Both the position numbers and the translations under genes were made by a program. 64,000 bases of DNA from Beaufortia kweichowensis (lineage: Eukaryota; Chordata; Actinopteri; Cypriniformes; Gastromyzontidae): the NCBI GenBank assembly GCA_019155185.1, contig CM032813.1, positions 13,187,561 through 13,251,560 of the forward strand, read 5' to 3'. Below, piece after piece: positions 10,188 to 21,861 of the stretch. Position 1 is the first letter of the stretch. The number at the start of each line of letters is the position of its first letter. The notes beneath the pieces were generated by a model. It did no database searches. It had not been told where the DNA came from and saw only the letters and a program-made list of their open reading frames with translations.

Positions 10188-10259
10188 TCCCTGGTGGTCT
10201 AGTGGTTAGGATTCGGCGCTCTCACCGCCGCGGCCCGGGTTCGATTCCCGGTCAGGGAA
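10188..10259 (+). tRNA. tRNA-Glu(CTC), unit 3, intact
   Basis: All 72 nt match consensus; TTTT follows at 10265. Confidence 0.96.
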
Positions 10260-10337
10260 CTCCCGTTTTGACGCGAGACGGACGTTTTTGACAAGTTAAA
10301 CAAATCGGCAAGACAAACACGTTGGAAAAACAAGTCT

Positions 10338-10424
10338 TCCTTCGAGCCGGATTCGAACCAGCGACCTAAGGATAACCAGTGAAATGCCTACAGTCCTCCG
10401 CTCTACCAACTGAGCTATCGAAGG
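10338..10424 (-). tRNA. tRNA-Tyr(GTA) with 14-nt intron, unit 4 (model copy)
   Basis: The transcript folds as CCTTCGA acceptor, D arm with TAGCTCAGTTGGTAGAG, anticodon stem GAGGA, loop with GTA, and T loop GGTTCGAATCC. An intron GCATTTCACTGGTT sits one base 3' of the anticodon, the standard position for eukaryotic tRNA introns, leaving a 73-nt mature tRNA. Internal A and B boxes are both present. A T5 run on the transcribed strand (plus 10326-10330) follows the gene by seven bases and should end pol III transcription. The same 87 nt recur exactly in units 5, 6, 7, 8, 10 and 13. Confidence 0.97.
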
Positions 10425-10816
10425 TGTACCGACGGTTGAGTGGCTTGCCTGGGTGAATCAACATCAATACGCTTAACGTTTTCAAACCGTTAAATGGCAA
10501 GGCCAACAATGGTTTCGGTTTTGTATTTGTAGTCTTCTGCATCTAACTCTGTCAGTCATAGCTGGGGGAACGCATCCTGACACCTGAGAATGTTCCTGTC
10601 AGATAGCGTTCCCCCTGTTTTCCATAAGACAGAGGGTTGAAACATGTTTCAAAATAAAAACTGTTTTGGCACTGGCAGCATTTTCATGCTTTTATAGAGA
10701 AGGTATCTGTCATGTAATGTTACTTCCGAAAGAAATGTGGTTTTGACAAGCTGCTCAGGAAAAACACTGAGATTTATAATGTCTCACCTACGAGAGGTTC
10801 AGACCAAAGCTCGGAA

Positions 10817-10898
10817 CGACGAGGATGGGATTCGAACCCACGCGTGCAGAGCACAATGGATTAGCAGTCCATCGCCTTAACCACTCGGCCACCTCGTC
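10817..10898 (-). tRNA. tRNA-Ser(GCT), unit 4 (model copy)
   Basis: 82 nt with the long variable arm expected of Ser, seven-pair GACGAGG acceptor stem, anticodon GCT (reads AGC/AGT codons), discriminator G and B box GGTTCGAATCC. The nearest T5 run on the transcribed strand is at plus 10760-10764, so the primary trailer would be about 50 nt. Confidence 0.97.
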
Positions 10899-11040
10899 AC
10901 AATGCAAACAGTCCTGGACACATACACCGGTGCTAGTTTTTGCCTCAATAGTAGGAAAGCCTTGTATGGATGAAGGAATGTCAATACGCTTAACATTTTG
11001 AAACCCAAAAGGATACACAAACTGAAGTCAGATGCGTGCG

Positions 11041-11112
11041 AGGGGGCACCCGGATTTGAACCGGGGACCTCTTGATCTGCAGTCAAATGCTCTACCACTG
11101 AGCTATACCCCC
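11041..11112 (-). tRNA. tRNA-Cys(GCA), unit 4 (model copy)
   Basis: 72 nt, GGGGG start of the acceptor stem paired with CCCCC, anticodon GCA, B box GGTTCAAATCC, discriminator T. T4 on the transcribed strand lies at plus 11007-11010, about 30 bases past the gene. Other units often show four G and/or four C in the acceptor run. Confidence 0.97.
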
Positions 11113-11310
11113 GCAGTCATGGTTGTGGCCAAATTATCAACATTAGCTTCAATTTCTGTACCCTAGAAGAATCAACTGACACTGGCGTGTTCCATGGTAT
11201 GTAAATAACGCTACGAGTACTCTGAGGTTGTGTAACGATGGCTTAACGGTGCTGTTTTTTATCAAGACAGCAGGCACTCTACGCTACGAAAGGGAGCAGA
11301 AAATCACCAT

Positions 11311-11383
11311 CGAGCCAGCCAGGAGTCGAACCTAGAATCTTCTGATCCGTAGTCAGACGCGTTATCCATTGCGCCACTGGCCC
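11311..11383 (-). tRNA. tRNA-Arg(ACG), unit 4 (model copy)
   Basis: 73 nt, GGGCCAG acceptor start, anticodon ACG (A34 is normally edited to inosine), B box GGTTCGACTCC. T4 on the transcribed strand at plus 11300-11303 follows after seven bases. The T stem has a T-G wobble at its second pair in every unit. Confidence 0.97.
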
Positions 11384-11549
11384 AAGATCGATGACCTGTT
11401 TTGTCACGGACGTGCTCTACCTTACCATATTTAGGGGATAAAGGAAAGAAGGTAAAGGAACGCACTCACACGTGCCTGTTCACTGCCAATTACAAACGCA
11501 CCGTATTGCAGTGAACGTCATGCAATGTTCAGCTGTAAGGGACACAATA

Positions 11550-11632
11550 TGTCAGAAGTGGGATTCGAACCCACGCCTCCAGGGGAGACTGCGACCTGAA
11601 CGCAGCGCCTTAGACCGCTCGGCCATCCTGAC
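11550..11632 (-). tRNA. tRNA-Leu(CAG), unit 4 (model copy)
   Basis: 83 nt with long variable arm, GTCAGGA acceptor start, anticodon CAG, B box GGTTCGAATCC, discriminator A. The 166 bp between this gene and Arg have no T4 on the transcribed strand, so termination is predicted only after Arg. Confidence 0.97.
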
Positions 11633-13396
11633 ACATACGGCCGTTCGTCAGATAACGTGCCTGGAATGCCATTGCTTTGGGCTTTATTTCTGATTTGATT
11701 TGGAAGCATGTGCCCCAGCCATTCACTTGAACATAGCACACACAACCTTACTCTGATCGATGTTGTTCCACTCTCTCATCCACTCTCTTGGAGTCTGGTT
11801 CTTGGGAGGGGTTGTTTTTAATTCAGTGATTTCCATCTGCTGATGTGAGAAGCACTCATGGATCTGTTGAGTGGAGACTGTTGATATGGTTGTTTGGTGG
11901 GAGAGAGGTGCTGTGTGTGAAGCTATGATTTCTTCATCTGCTGGTGTTACTGGGCTGAGAGAAGACTTGTCATTCTCTGCTAAGTTTCTTATTGCTGCAA
12001 AGTTTCTCTCACACTGTTCAAATATGTCATGTGAATCCTGGATCAAAACTCTGCCGCTGTGATACAGGGTGACATTGGATTTTGGTGTAGTGTCTAGATG
12101 CAGCTGCATCGTGGCTTTGTGTCCGCACATTTTCAGATCTTTGTAGGCAGAACAAAGTGCTGAATGCCATGCATTGCTGTATGTCTCCTGTTACTTTCCC
12201 GTCATTTACTTGCATAAAACCTGCTTGCTGTGTTTCTGAGGAACGTTTGATTAGTTAGGTTTGATTTTCTATTTGCAGTCTCACCGGTTCCATTATCAGG
12301 CTACGTGAGGGTCAAAGAGTTTTACTCGATCCCTTTCTTCTGATGGGCCACATCCCTCCGTTGTTGCTTGTGGTGGTTTTTGAATTCCAATTGGATTGGC
12401 CGTTTGCATACTATTGACCCGTCAGCTGGGCGTTTAGCTTTCGCGTTTGGCAGAGATGCCTTCACAGTTGCTAATTCACACCTCCAGAGAAGAACGTGAG
12501 CTGCCGGTAAGCCGATCCCTCTGTTTACAGTTTAAGATCACTGTAGGTAGAGCAGAGTGCTGAATGCCATGCATTTGACTAGTCTGTGCCAAACAACAGA
12601 TCTGCTTTTACTTCCCTGTCTTGCACTTGCATGAAGTCTGCTTTCTGTGTTTCTGGGGGGCCACTGATTAGTTAGTTATGAATATGTTTCTGCAGGCCAA
12701 TGATTATTTAGTTTTGAATATGTTTTTGCAGGCTCACTGGTTACATCATCAGGGTATGTGATGGTCAGAGATTTCAGGTCGCACAACCCTCCAATGATGT
12801 ATGTACTTGTTTTTGTATTGTGATGGGATTGGCGATGGCATAGTCTTGACCTATCAGTGGGGCGTTTACCTTTTATGTGGCATAGGCGACTTCACAGTTG
12901 CTAATTCAAACCTCCAGAGTAAAACTTGAGTTGCTGTTGAGCAGGTAGGCTGGTCGACCAAGACTGGCAAGTCTCTCTTCCTTCGTTTAGTTTAATTGAA
13001 ATTGTTTGTGTATTTTTGGTTTATTATGTCCATGTGTGTATAATATATGAAGAGAGATTTTTTTCCCCAGATGTAAAACATTTAAAGGAACTTACTGTTT
13101 CCACGGCTGTCGGACTGTTACTGTAGCTTCTTTGTTGGCTTGATGCTTTGCTTTTCTCATGCTCTTTAGAATGTTGTGGTTCTTCCAGGAAGTTCACTTC
13201 AAGTTTCCACGTTTGCAGTTCAATTTCAAACAAAATGTCTTAGTCACTGTGTGTATAATCCAGTTTACATTGGCAACAATTCAGATACAATCCAAAGTAA
13301 AGTGCTGTTACGTTGACTTCCCTTGTGATTCCTCTGTCAGCGTCGCCTACTTCACTTCAGTGATTTCTGGAGAATCAGCCCCCTCCATTTTCCCGT
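11633..13396. other. Leu-Met spacer, unit 4
   Basis: About 1.76 kb. Contains a complete 135-residue relic frame (11723-12130, minus) and the A/B duplication (about 12134-12950). Nothing else is recognised. Confidence 0.6.
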
Positions 13397-13470
13397 GCCT
13401 CGTTGGCGCAGTTAGGCAGCAGCGTCAGTCTCATAATCTGAAGGTCGTGAGTTCGAGCCTCACACGGGCA
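13397..13470 (+). tRNA. tRNA-Met(CAT), unit 4
   Basis: One extra base at the D/anticodon stem junction (cagcagcg) and one G missing in the acceptor stem. Confidence 0.82.
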
Positions 13471-13598
13471 GGGTGGTAGTTTTAAACCACTGGTTTAAGA
13501 TGTGTGGCCCATTTCACTTCCACCCTCGGTCTATCTCTACATGGCAGCGTAACGAGCAACCGCCCCTCTGCCCTCTGCCCTCATGCAACAGCAGACCG

Positions 13599-13669
13599 TC
13601 CCTGGTGGTCTAGTGGTTAGGATTCGGCGCTCTCACGCGCTGCCCGGGTTCGATTCCCCGGTCAGGGAA
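13599..13669 (+). tRNA. tRNA-Glu(CTC), unit 4, damaged
   Basis: Anticodon stem 3' side and variable loop altered (cacgcgctgccc) and one extra C in the T stem; the CTC loop is present. Confidence 0.78.
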
Positions 13670-13747
13670 CTCCGTTTTGACGCGGAGACGGACGTTTTTG
13701 ACAAGTTAAACAAATCGGCAAGACAAACACGTTGGAAAAACAAGTCT

Positions 13748-13834
13748 TCCTTCGAGCCGGATTCGAACCAGCGACCTAAGGATAACCAGTGAAATGCCTA
13801 CAGTCCTCCGCTCTACCAACTGAGCTATCGAAGG
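13748..13834 (-). tRNA. tRNA-Tyr(GTA), unit 5, intact
   Basis: Exact consensus including intron. Confidence 0.96.
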
Positions 13835-14226
13835 TGTACCGACGGTTGAGTGGCTTGCCTGGGTGAATCAACATCAATACGCTTAACGTTTTCAAACCGT
13901 TAAATGGCAAGGCCAACAATGGTTTCGGTTTTGTATTTGTAGTCTTCTGCATCTAACTCTGTCAGTCATAGCTGGGGGAACGCATCCTGACACCTGAGAA
14001 TGTTCCTGTCAGATAGCGTTCCCCCTGTTTTCCATAAGACAGAGGGTTGAAACATGTTTCAAAATAAAAACTGTTTTGGCACTGGCAGCATTTTCATGCT
14101 TTTATAGAGAAGGTATCTGTCATGTAATGTTACTTCCGAAAGAAATGTGGTTTTGACAAGCTGCTCAGGAAAAACACTGAGATTTATAATGTCTCACCTA
14201 CGAGAGGTTCAGACCAAAGCTCGGAA

Positions 14227-14306
14227 CGACGAGGATGGGATTCGAACCCACGTGCAGAGCACAATGGATTAGCAGTCCATCGCCTTAACCACTCGGCCAC
14301 CTCGTC
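14227..14306 (-). tRNA. tRNA-Ser(GCT), unit 5
   Basis: One CG dinucleotide missing in the variable arm/T stem (cccacgtgc for cccacgcgtgc). Confidence 0.87.
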
Positions 14307-14447
14307 ACAATGCAAACAGTCCTGGACACATACACCGGTGCTAGTTTTTGCCTCAATAGTAGGAAAGCCTTGTATGGATGAAGGAATGTCAATACGCTTA
14401 ACATTTTGAAACCCAAAAGGAAACACAAACTGAAGTCAGATCGTGCG

Positions 14448-14517
14448 AGGGGCACCCGGATTTGAACCGGGACCTCTTGATCTGCAGTCAAATGCTCTAC
14501 CACTGAGCTATACCCCC
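14448..14517 (-). tRNA. tRNA-Cys(GCA), unit 5
   Basis: One G missing in the acceptor run and one in the T stem. Confidence 0.86.
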
Positions 14518-14716
14518 GCAGTCATGGTTGTGGCCAAATTATCAACATTAGCTTCAATTTCTGTACCCTAGAAGAATCAACTGACACTGGCGTGTTCCAT
14601 GGTATGTAAATAACGCTACGAGTACTCTGAGGTTGTGTAACGATGGCTTAACGGTGCTGTTTTTATCAAGACAGCAGGCACTCTACGCCTACTGAAAGGG
14701 AGCAGAAAATCACCAT

Positions 14717-14789
14717 CGAGCCAGCCAGGAGTCGAACCTAGAATCTTCTGATCCGTAGTCAGACGCGTTATCCATTGCGCCACTGGCCC
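14717..14789 (-). tRNA. tRNA-Arg(ACG), unit 5, intact
   Basis: Exact 73-nt consensus. Confidence 0.96.
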
Positions 14790-14955
14790 AAGATCGATGA
14801 CCTGTTTTGTCACGGACGTGCTCTACCTTACCATATTTAGAGGATAAAGGAAAGAAGGTAAAGGAACGCACTCACACGTGCCTGTTCACTGCCAATTACA
14901 AACGCACCGTATTGCAGTGAACGTCATGCAATGTTCAGCTGTAAGGGACACAATA

Positions 14956-15037
14956 TGTCAGAAGTGGGATTCGAACCCACGCCTCCAGGGGAGACTGCGA
15001 CCTGAACGCGCCTTTAGACCGCTTCGGCCATCCTGAC
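14956..15037 (-). tRNA. tRNA-Leu(CAG), unit 5, damaged
   Basis: Three bases missing in the anticodon stem (aacgcgcc), plus two single T insertions in the D arm. Confidence 0.77.
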
Positions 15038-16809
15038 ACATATGGCCGTTCGTCTGCAACAGATAACGTGCCTGGAATGCCATTGCTTTGGGCTTTATTT
15101 CTGATTTGATTTGGAAGCATGTGCCCCAGCCATTCACTTGAACATAGCACACACAACCTTACTCTGATCGATGTTGTTCCACTCTCTCATCCACTCTCTT
15201 GGAGTCTGGTTCTTGGGAGGGGTTGTTTTAATTCAGTGATTTCCATCTGCTGATGTGAGAAGCACTCATGGATCTGTTGAGTGGAGACTGTTGATATGGT
15301 TGTTTGGTGGGAGAGAGGTGCTGTGTGTGAAGCTATGATTTCTTCATCTGCTGGTGTTACTGGGCTGAGAGAAGACTTGTCATTCTCTGCTAAGTTTCTT
15401 ATTGCTGCAAAGTTTCTTTCACACTGTTCAAATATGTCATGTGAATCCTGGATCAAAACTCTGCCGCTGTGATACAGGGTGACATTGGATTTTGGTGTAG
15501 TGTCTAGATGCAGCTGCATCGTGGCTTTGTGTCCGCGACATTTTCAGATCTTTGTAGGCAGAACAAAGTGCTGAATGCCATGCATTGCTGTATGTCTCCT
15601 GTTACTTTCCCGTCATTTACTTGCATAAAACCTGCTTGCTGTGTTTCTGAGGAACGTTTGATTAGTTAGGTTTGATTTTCTATTTGCAGTCTCACCGGTT
15701 CCATTATCAGGCTACGTGAGGGTCAAAGAGTTTTACTCGATCCCTTTCTTCTGATGGGCCACATCCCTCCGTTGTTGCTTGTGGTGGTTTTGAATTCCAA
15801 TTGATTGGCCGTTTGCATACTATTGACCCGTCAGCTGGGCGTTTAGCTTTCGTTTGGCAGAGATGCCTTCACAGTTGCTAATTCACACCTCCAGAGAAGA
15901 ACGTGAGCTGCCGGTAAGCCGATCCCTCTGTTTACAGTTTAAGATCACTGTAGGCAGAGCAGAGTGCTGAATGCCATGCATTTGACTAGTCTGTGCCAAA
16001 CAACAGATCTGCTTTTACTTCCCTGTCTTGCACTTGCATGAAGTCTGCTTTCTGTGTTTCTGGGGGGCCACTGATTAGTTAGTTATGAATATGTTTCTGC
16101 AGGCCAATGATTATTTAGTTTTGAATATGTTTTTGCAGGCTCACTGGTTACATCATCAGGGTATGTGATGGTCAGAGATTTCAGGTCGCACAACCCTCCA
16201 ATGATGTATGTACTTGTTTTTTGTATTGTGATGGGATTGGCCCGATGGCATAGTCTTGACCTATCAGTGGGCGTTTACTTTTTTATGTGGCATAGGCGAC
16301 TTCACAGTTGCTAATTCAAACCTCCAGAGTAAAACTTGAGTTGCTGTTGAGCAGGTAGGCTGGTCGACCAAGACTGGCAAGTCTCTCTTCCTTCGTTTAG
16401 TTTAATTGAAATTGTTTGTGTATTTTTGGTTTATTATGTCCATGTGTGTATAATATATGAAGAGAGTTTTTTTCCCCAGATGTAAAACATTTAAAGGAAC
16501 TTACTGTTTCCCGACGCTGTCGGACTGTTACTGTAGCTTCTTTGTTGGCTTGATGCTTTGCTTTTCTCATGCTCTTTAGAATGTTGTGGTTCTTCCAGGA
16601 AGTTCACTTCAAGTTTCCACGTTTGCAGTTCAATTTCAAACAAAATGTCTTAGTCACTGTGTGTATAATCCAGTTTACATTGGCAACAATTCAGATACAA
16701 TCCAAAGTAAATGCTGTTACGTTGACTTCCCTTGTGATTCCTCTGTCAGCGTCGCCTACTTCACTTCAGTGATTTCTGGAGAATCAGCCCCCCCCCTCCA
16801 TTTTCCCGT

Positions 16810-16883
16810 GCCTCGTTGGCGCAGTTAGGCAGCGCGTCAGTCTCATAATCTGAAGGTCGTGAGTTCGAGCCTCACACGGGGCA
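16810..16883 (+). tRNA. tRNA-Met(CAT), unit 5, intact
   Basis: Exact consensus; TTTT terminator at 16893-16896. Confidence 0.96.
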
Positions 16884-17009
16884 GGGTGGTAGTTTTAAAC
16901 CACTGGTTTAAGATGTGTGGCCCATTTCACTTCCACGCCCTCGGTCTATCTCTACATGGCAGCGTAACGAGCAACCACTTGCCCTCTGCCCTCATGCAAC
17001 AGCAGACCG

Positions 17010-17081
17010 TCCCTGGTGGTCTAGTGGTTAGGATTCGGCGCTCTCACCGCCGCGGCCCGGGTTCGATTCCCGGTCAGGGAA
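17010..17081 (+). tRNA. tRNA-Glu(CTC), unit 5, intact (model copy)
   Basis: 72 nt, acceptor TCCCTGG/TCAGGGA, anticodon CTC (reads GAG), B box GGTTCGATTCC, discriminator A. Terminators TTTT at 17088-17091 and T5 at 17107-17111. It is transcribed toward the Tyr gene of the next unit, so Glu(+) and Tyr(-) are convergent. Confidence 0.96.
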
Positions 17082-17159
17082 CTCCCGTTTTGACGCGAGA
17101 CGGACGTTTTTGACAAGTTAAACAAATCGGCAAGACAAACACGTTGGAAAAACAAGTCT

Positions 17160-17246
17160 TCCTTCGAGCCGGATTCGAACCAGCGACCTAAGGATAACCA
17201 GTGAAATGCCTACAGTCCTCCGCTCTACCAACTGAGCTATCGAAGG
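17160..17246 (-). tRNA. tRNA-Tyr(GTA), unit 6, intact
   Basis: Exact consensus including intron. Confidence 0.96.
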
Positions 17247-17639
17247 TGTACCGGACGGTTGAGTGGCTTGCCTGGGTGAATCAACATCAATACGCTTAAC
17301 GTTTTCAAACCATTAAATGGCAAGGCCAACAATGGTTTCGGTTTTGTATTTGTAGTCTTCTGCATCTAACTCTGTCAGTCATAGCTGGGGGAACGCATCC
17401 TGACACCTGAGAATGTTCCTGTCAGATAGCGTTCCCCCTGTTTTCCATAAGACAGAGGGTTGAAACATGTTTCAAAATAAAAACTGTTTTGGCACTGGCA
17501 GCATTTTCATGCTTTTATAGAGAAGGTATCTGTCATGTAATGTTACTTCCGAAAGAAATGTGGTTTTGACAAGCTGCTCAGGAAAAACACTGAGATTTAT
17601 AATGTCTCACCTACGAGAGGTTCAGACCAAAGCTCGGAA

Positions 17640-17722
17640 CGACGAGGATGGGATTCGAACCCACGCGTGCAGAGCACAATGGATTAGCAGTCCATCGCCT
17701 TTAACCACTCGGCCACCTCGTC
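17640..17722 (-). tRNA. tRNA-Ser(GCT), unit 6
   Basis: One extra T in the D arm (cctttaacc). Confidence 0.9.
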
Positions 17723-17864
17723 ACAATGCAAACAGTCCTGGACACATACACCGGTGCTAGTTTTGCCTAAATAGTAGGAAAGCCTTGTATGGATGAAGGA
17801 ATGTCAATACGCTTTAACATTTTGAAACCCAAAAGGAAACACAAACTGAAGTCAGATGCGCGCG

Positions 17865-17932
17865 AGGGGCACCGGATTTGAACCGGGACCTCTTGATCTG
17901 CAGTCAAATGCTCTACCACTGAGCTATACCCC
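17865..17932 (-). tRNA. tRNA-Cys(GCA), unit 6, damaged
   Basis: 68 nt: one base missing on each side of the acceptor G/C run and two in the T arm. Confidence 0.77.
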
Positions 17933-18135
17933 GCCGTCAGGGTTGTGGAAATGCCAAATTATCAACATTAGCTTCAATTTCTGTACCCTAGAAGAATCAA
18001 CTGACACTGGCGTGTTCCATGGTATGTAAATAACGCTAAGAGTACTCTGAGGTTGTGTAACGATGGCTTAACGGTGCTGTTTTTTATCAAGACAGCAGGC
18101 ACTCTACGCTACGAAAGGGAGCAGAAAATCACCAT

Positions 18136-18210
18136 CGAGCCAGCCAGGAGTCGAACCTAGAATCTTCTGATCCGTAGTCAGACGCGCGTTATCCATTGCG
18201 CCACTGGCCC
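18136..18210 (-). tRNA. tRNA-Arg(ACG), unit 6
   Basis: One extra GC next to the anticodon stem (acgcgcgtt). Confidence 0.87.
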
Positions 18211-18376
18211 AAGATCGATGACCTGTTTTGTCACGGACGTGCTCTACCTTACCATATTTAGGGGATAAAGGAAAGAAGGTAAAGGAACGCACTCACACGT
18301 GCCTGTTCACTGCCAATTACAAACGCACCGTATTGCAGTGAACGTCATGCAATGTTCAGCTGTAAGGGACACAATA

Positions 18377-18459
18377 TGTCAGAAGTGGGATTCGAACCCA
18401 CGCCTCCAGGGGAGACTGCGACCTGAACGCAGCGCCTTAGGCCCTTCGGCCATCCTGAC
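18377..18459 (-). tRNA. tRNA-Leu(CAG), unit 6
   Basis: D arm altered (taggcccttcgg for tagaccgctcgg); length unchanged. Confidence 0.83.
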
Positions 18460-20223
18460 ACATATGGCCGTTCGTCTGTCAGATAACGTGCCTGGAATGC
18501 CATTGCTTTGGGCTTTATTTCTGATTTGATTTGGAAGCATGTGCCCCAGCCATTCACTTGAACATAGCACACACAACCTTACTCTGATCGATGTTGTTCC
18601 ACTCTCTCATCCACTCTCTTGGAGTCTGGTTCTTGGGAGGGGTTGTTTTTAATTCAGTGATTTCCATCTGCTGATGTGAGAAGCACTCATGGATCTGTTG
18701 AGTGGAGACTGTTGATATGGTTGTTTGGTGGGAGAGAGGTGCTGTGTGTGAAGCTATGATTTCTTCATCTGCTGGTGTTACTGGGCTGAGAGAAGACTTG
18801 TCATTCTCTGCTAAGTTTCTTATTGCTGCAAAGTTTCTTTCACACTGTTCAAATATGTCATGTGAATCCTGGATCAAAACTCTGCCGCTGTGATACAGGG
18901 TGACATTGGATTTTGGTGTAGTGTCTAGATGCAGCTGCATCGTGGCTTTGTGTCCGCACATTTTCAGATCTTTGTAGGCAGAACAAAGTGCTGAATGCCA
19001 TGCATTGCTGTATGTCTCCTGTTACTTTCCGTCATTTACTTGCATAAAACCTGCTTGCTGTGTTTCTGAGGAACGTTTGATTAGTTAGGTTTGATTTTCT
19101 ATTTGCAGTCTCACCGGTTCCATTATCAGGCTACGTGAGGGTCAAAGAGTTTTACTCGATCCCTTTCTTCTGATGGGCCACATCCCTCCGTTGTTGCTTG
19201 TGGTGGTTTTGAATTCCAATTGGATTGGCCGTTTGCATACTATTGACCCGTCAGCTGGGCGTTTAGCTTTCGTTTGGCAGAGATGCCTTCACAGTTGCTA
19301 ATTCACACCTCCAGAGAAGAACGTGAGCTGCCGGTAAGCCGATCCCTCTGTTTACAGTTTAAGATCACTGTAGGCAGAGCAGAGTGCTGAATGCCATGCA
19401 TTTGACTAGTCTGTGCCAAACAACAGATCTGCTTTTACTTCCCTGTCTTGCACTTGCATGAAGTCTGCTTTCTGTGTTTCTGGGGGCCACTGATTAGTTA
19501 GTTATGAATATGTTGCTGCAGGCCAATGATTATTTAGTTTTGAATATGTTTTGCAGGCTCACTGGTTACATCATCAGGGTATGTGATGGTCAGAGATTTC
19601 AGGTCGCACAACCCTCCAATGATGTATGTACTTGTTTTTGTATTGTGATGGGATTATCGATGGCATAGTCTTGACCTATCAGTGGGCGTTTACCTTTTAT
19701 GTGGCATAGGCGACTTCACAGTTGCTAATTCAAACCTCCAGAGTAAAACTTGAGTTGCTGTTGAGCAGGTAGGCTGGTCGACCAAGACTGGCAAGTCTCT
19801 CTTCCTTCGTTTAGTTTAATTGAAATTGTTTGTGTATTTTTGGTTTATTATGTCCATGTGTGTATAATATATGAAGAGAGTTTTTTTCCCCAGATGTAAA
19901 ACATTTAAAGGAACTCACTGTTTCCACGCGCTGTCGGACTGTTACTGTAGCTTCTTTGTTGGCTTGATGCTTTGCTTTTCTTATGCTCTTTAGAATGTTG
20001 TGGTTCTTCCAGGAAGTTCACTTCAAGTTTCCACGTTTGCAGTTCAATTTCAAACAAAATGTCTTAGTCACTGTGTGTATAATCCAGTTTACATTGGCAA
20101 CAATTCAGATACAATCCAAAGTAAGTGCTGTTACTTTGACTTCCCTTGTGATTCCTCTGTCAGCGTCGCCTACTTCACTTCAGTGATTTCTGGAGAATCA
20201 GCCCCCCCCCTCCATTTTCCCGT

Positions 20224-20297
20224 GCCTCGTTGGCGCAGTTAGGCAGCGCGTCAGTCTCATAATCTGAAGGTCGTGAGTTCGAGCCTCACACGGGGCA
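20224..20297 (+). tRNA. tRNA-Met(CAT), unit 6, intact
   Basis: Exact consensus. Confidence 0.96.
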
Positions 20298-20427
20298 GGG
20301 TGGTAGTTTTAAACCACTGGTTTAAGATGTGTGGCCCATTTCACTTCCACGCCCTCGGTCTATCTCTACATGGCAGCGTAACGAGCAAGGCCCCACTTGC
20401 CCTCTGCCCTCATGCAACAGCAGACCG

Positions 20428-20494
20428 TCCCTGGTGGTCTAGTGGTTAGGATTCGGGCTCTCACCGCGCCCGGGTTCGATTCCCGGTCAGGGAA
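20428..20494 (+). tRNA. tRNA-Glu(CTC), unit 6, damaged
   Basis: 67 nt; losses on both sides of the anticodon stem (attcgggctctcaccgcgcc). T arm exact. Confidence 0.75.
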
Positions 20495-20572
20495 CTCCCG
20501 TTTTGACGCGAGACGGACGTTTTTGACAAGTTAAACAAATCGGCAAGACAAACACGTTGGAAAAACAAGTCT

Positions 20573-20659
20573 TCCTTCGAGCCGGATTCGAACCAGCGAC
20601 CTAAGGATAACCAGTGAAATGCCTACAGTCCTCCGCTCTACCAACTGAGCTATCGAAGG
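20573..20659 (-). tRNA. tRNA-Tyr(GTA), unit 7, intact
   Basis: Exact consensus including intron. Confidence 0.96.
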
Positions 20660-21044
20660 TGTACCGACGGTTGAGTGGCTTGCCTGGGTGAATCAACATC
20701 AATAAACGCGTTTTCAAACCATTAAATGGCAAGGCCAACAATGGTTTCGGTTTTGTATTTGTAGTCTTCTGCATCTAACTCTGTCAGTCATAGCTGGGGA
20801 ACGCATCCTGACACCTGAGAATGTTCCTGTCAGATAGCGTTCCCCTGTTTTCCATAAGACAGAGGGTTGAAACATGTTTCAAAATAAAACTGTTTTGGCA
20901 CTGACAGCATTTTCATGCTTTTATAGAGAAGGTATCTGTCATGTAATGTTACTTCGAAAGAAATGTGGTTTTGACAAGCTGCTCAGGAAAAACACTGAGA
21001 TTTATAATGTCTCACCTACGAGAGGTTCAGACCAAAGCTCGGAA

Positions 21045-21126
21045 CGACGAGGATGGGATTCGAACCCACGCGTGCAGAGCACAATGGATTAGCAGTCCAT
21101 CGCCTTAACCACTCGGCCACCTCGTC
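21045..21126 (-). tRNA. tRNA-Ser(GCT), unit 7, intact
   Basis: Exact consensus. Confidence 0.96.
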
Positions 21127-21268
21127 ACAATGCAAACAGTCCTGGACATACACCGGTGCTAGTTTTTGCCTAAATAGTAGGAAAGCCTTGTATGGATGAA
21201 GGAATGTCAATACGCTTTAACATTTTGAAACCCAAAAGGAAACACAAACTGAAGTCAGATGCGTCGCG

Positions 21269-21337
21269 AGGGGCACCCGGATTTGAACCGGGACCTCTTG
21301 ATCTGCAGTCAAATGCTCTACCACTGAGCTATACCCC
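21269..21337 (-). tRNA. tRNA-Cys(GCA), unit 7
   Basis: Acceptor run reduced to four G and four C, still able to pair; one G missing in the T stem. Confidence 0.85.
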
Positions 21338-21541
21338 GCAGTCAGGGTTGTGGAAATGCCAAATTATCAACATTAGCTTCAATTTCTGTACCCTAGAAGA
21401 ATCAACTGACACTGGCGTGTTCCATGGTATGTAAATAACGCTTAAGAGTACTCTGAGGTTGTGTAACGATGGCTTAACGGTGCTGTTTTTTATCAAGACA
21501 GCAGGCACTCTACGCTACGAAAGGGAGCAGAAAATCACCAT

Positions 21542-21615
21542 CGAGCCAGCCAGGAGTCGAACCTAGAATCTTCTGATCCGTAGTCAGACGCGTTATCCAT
21601 TGGCGCCACTGGCCC
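21542..21615 (-). tRNA. tRNA-Arg(ACG), unit 7
   Basis: One extra G in the D loop region. Confidence 0.9.
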
Positions 21616-21777
21616 AAGATCGATGACCTGTTTTGTCACGGACGTGCTCTACCTTACCATAGGGGATAAAGGAAAGAAGGTAAAGGAACGCACTCACACG
21701 TGCCTGTTCACTGCCAATTACAAACGCACCGTATTGCAGTGAACGTCATGCAATGTTCAGCTGTAAGGGACACAATA

Positions 21778-21861
21778 TGTCAGAAGTGGGATTCGAACCC
21801 ACGCCTCCAGGGGAGACTGCGACCTGAACGCAGCGCCTTAGACCGCTTCGGCCATCCTGAC
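21778..21861 (-). tRNA. tRNA-Leu(CAG), unit 7
   Basis: One extra T in the D arm (gcttcgg). Confidence 0.9.

Larger units (their letters stand above)
6842..10259. repeat. tRNA repeat unit 3
   Basis: Early family except for a patch about 7706-7800 in the Cys-Arg spacer (gaaatgcc and gctaagag) that carries late-family bases. Met and Glu are exact. Confidence 0.95.
10260..13669. repeat. tRNA repeat unit 4
   Basis: All five minus-strand tRNA genes are exact, so this is the model unit for them; Met and Glu are altered. The Cys-Arg spacer returns to the early type. Confidence 0.95.
13670..17081. repeat. tRNA repeat unit 5
   Basis: Transitional unit: mostly early-family bases, but with the late-type ggaaacac marker after Ser and the long C run (nine C at 16788-16796) before Met. 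Tyr, Arg, Met and Glu are exact. Confidence 0.95.
17082..20494. repeat. tRNA repeat unit 6
   Basis: First unit with the full late-family marker set (accattaaatgg, cctaaatag, gtcagggttgtggaaatgcc, tgttgctgc, cttatgctc, actttgac). Confidence 0.95.
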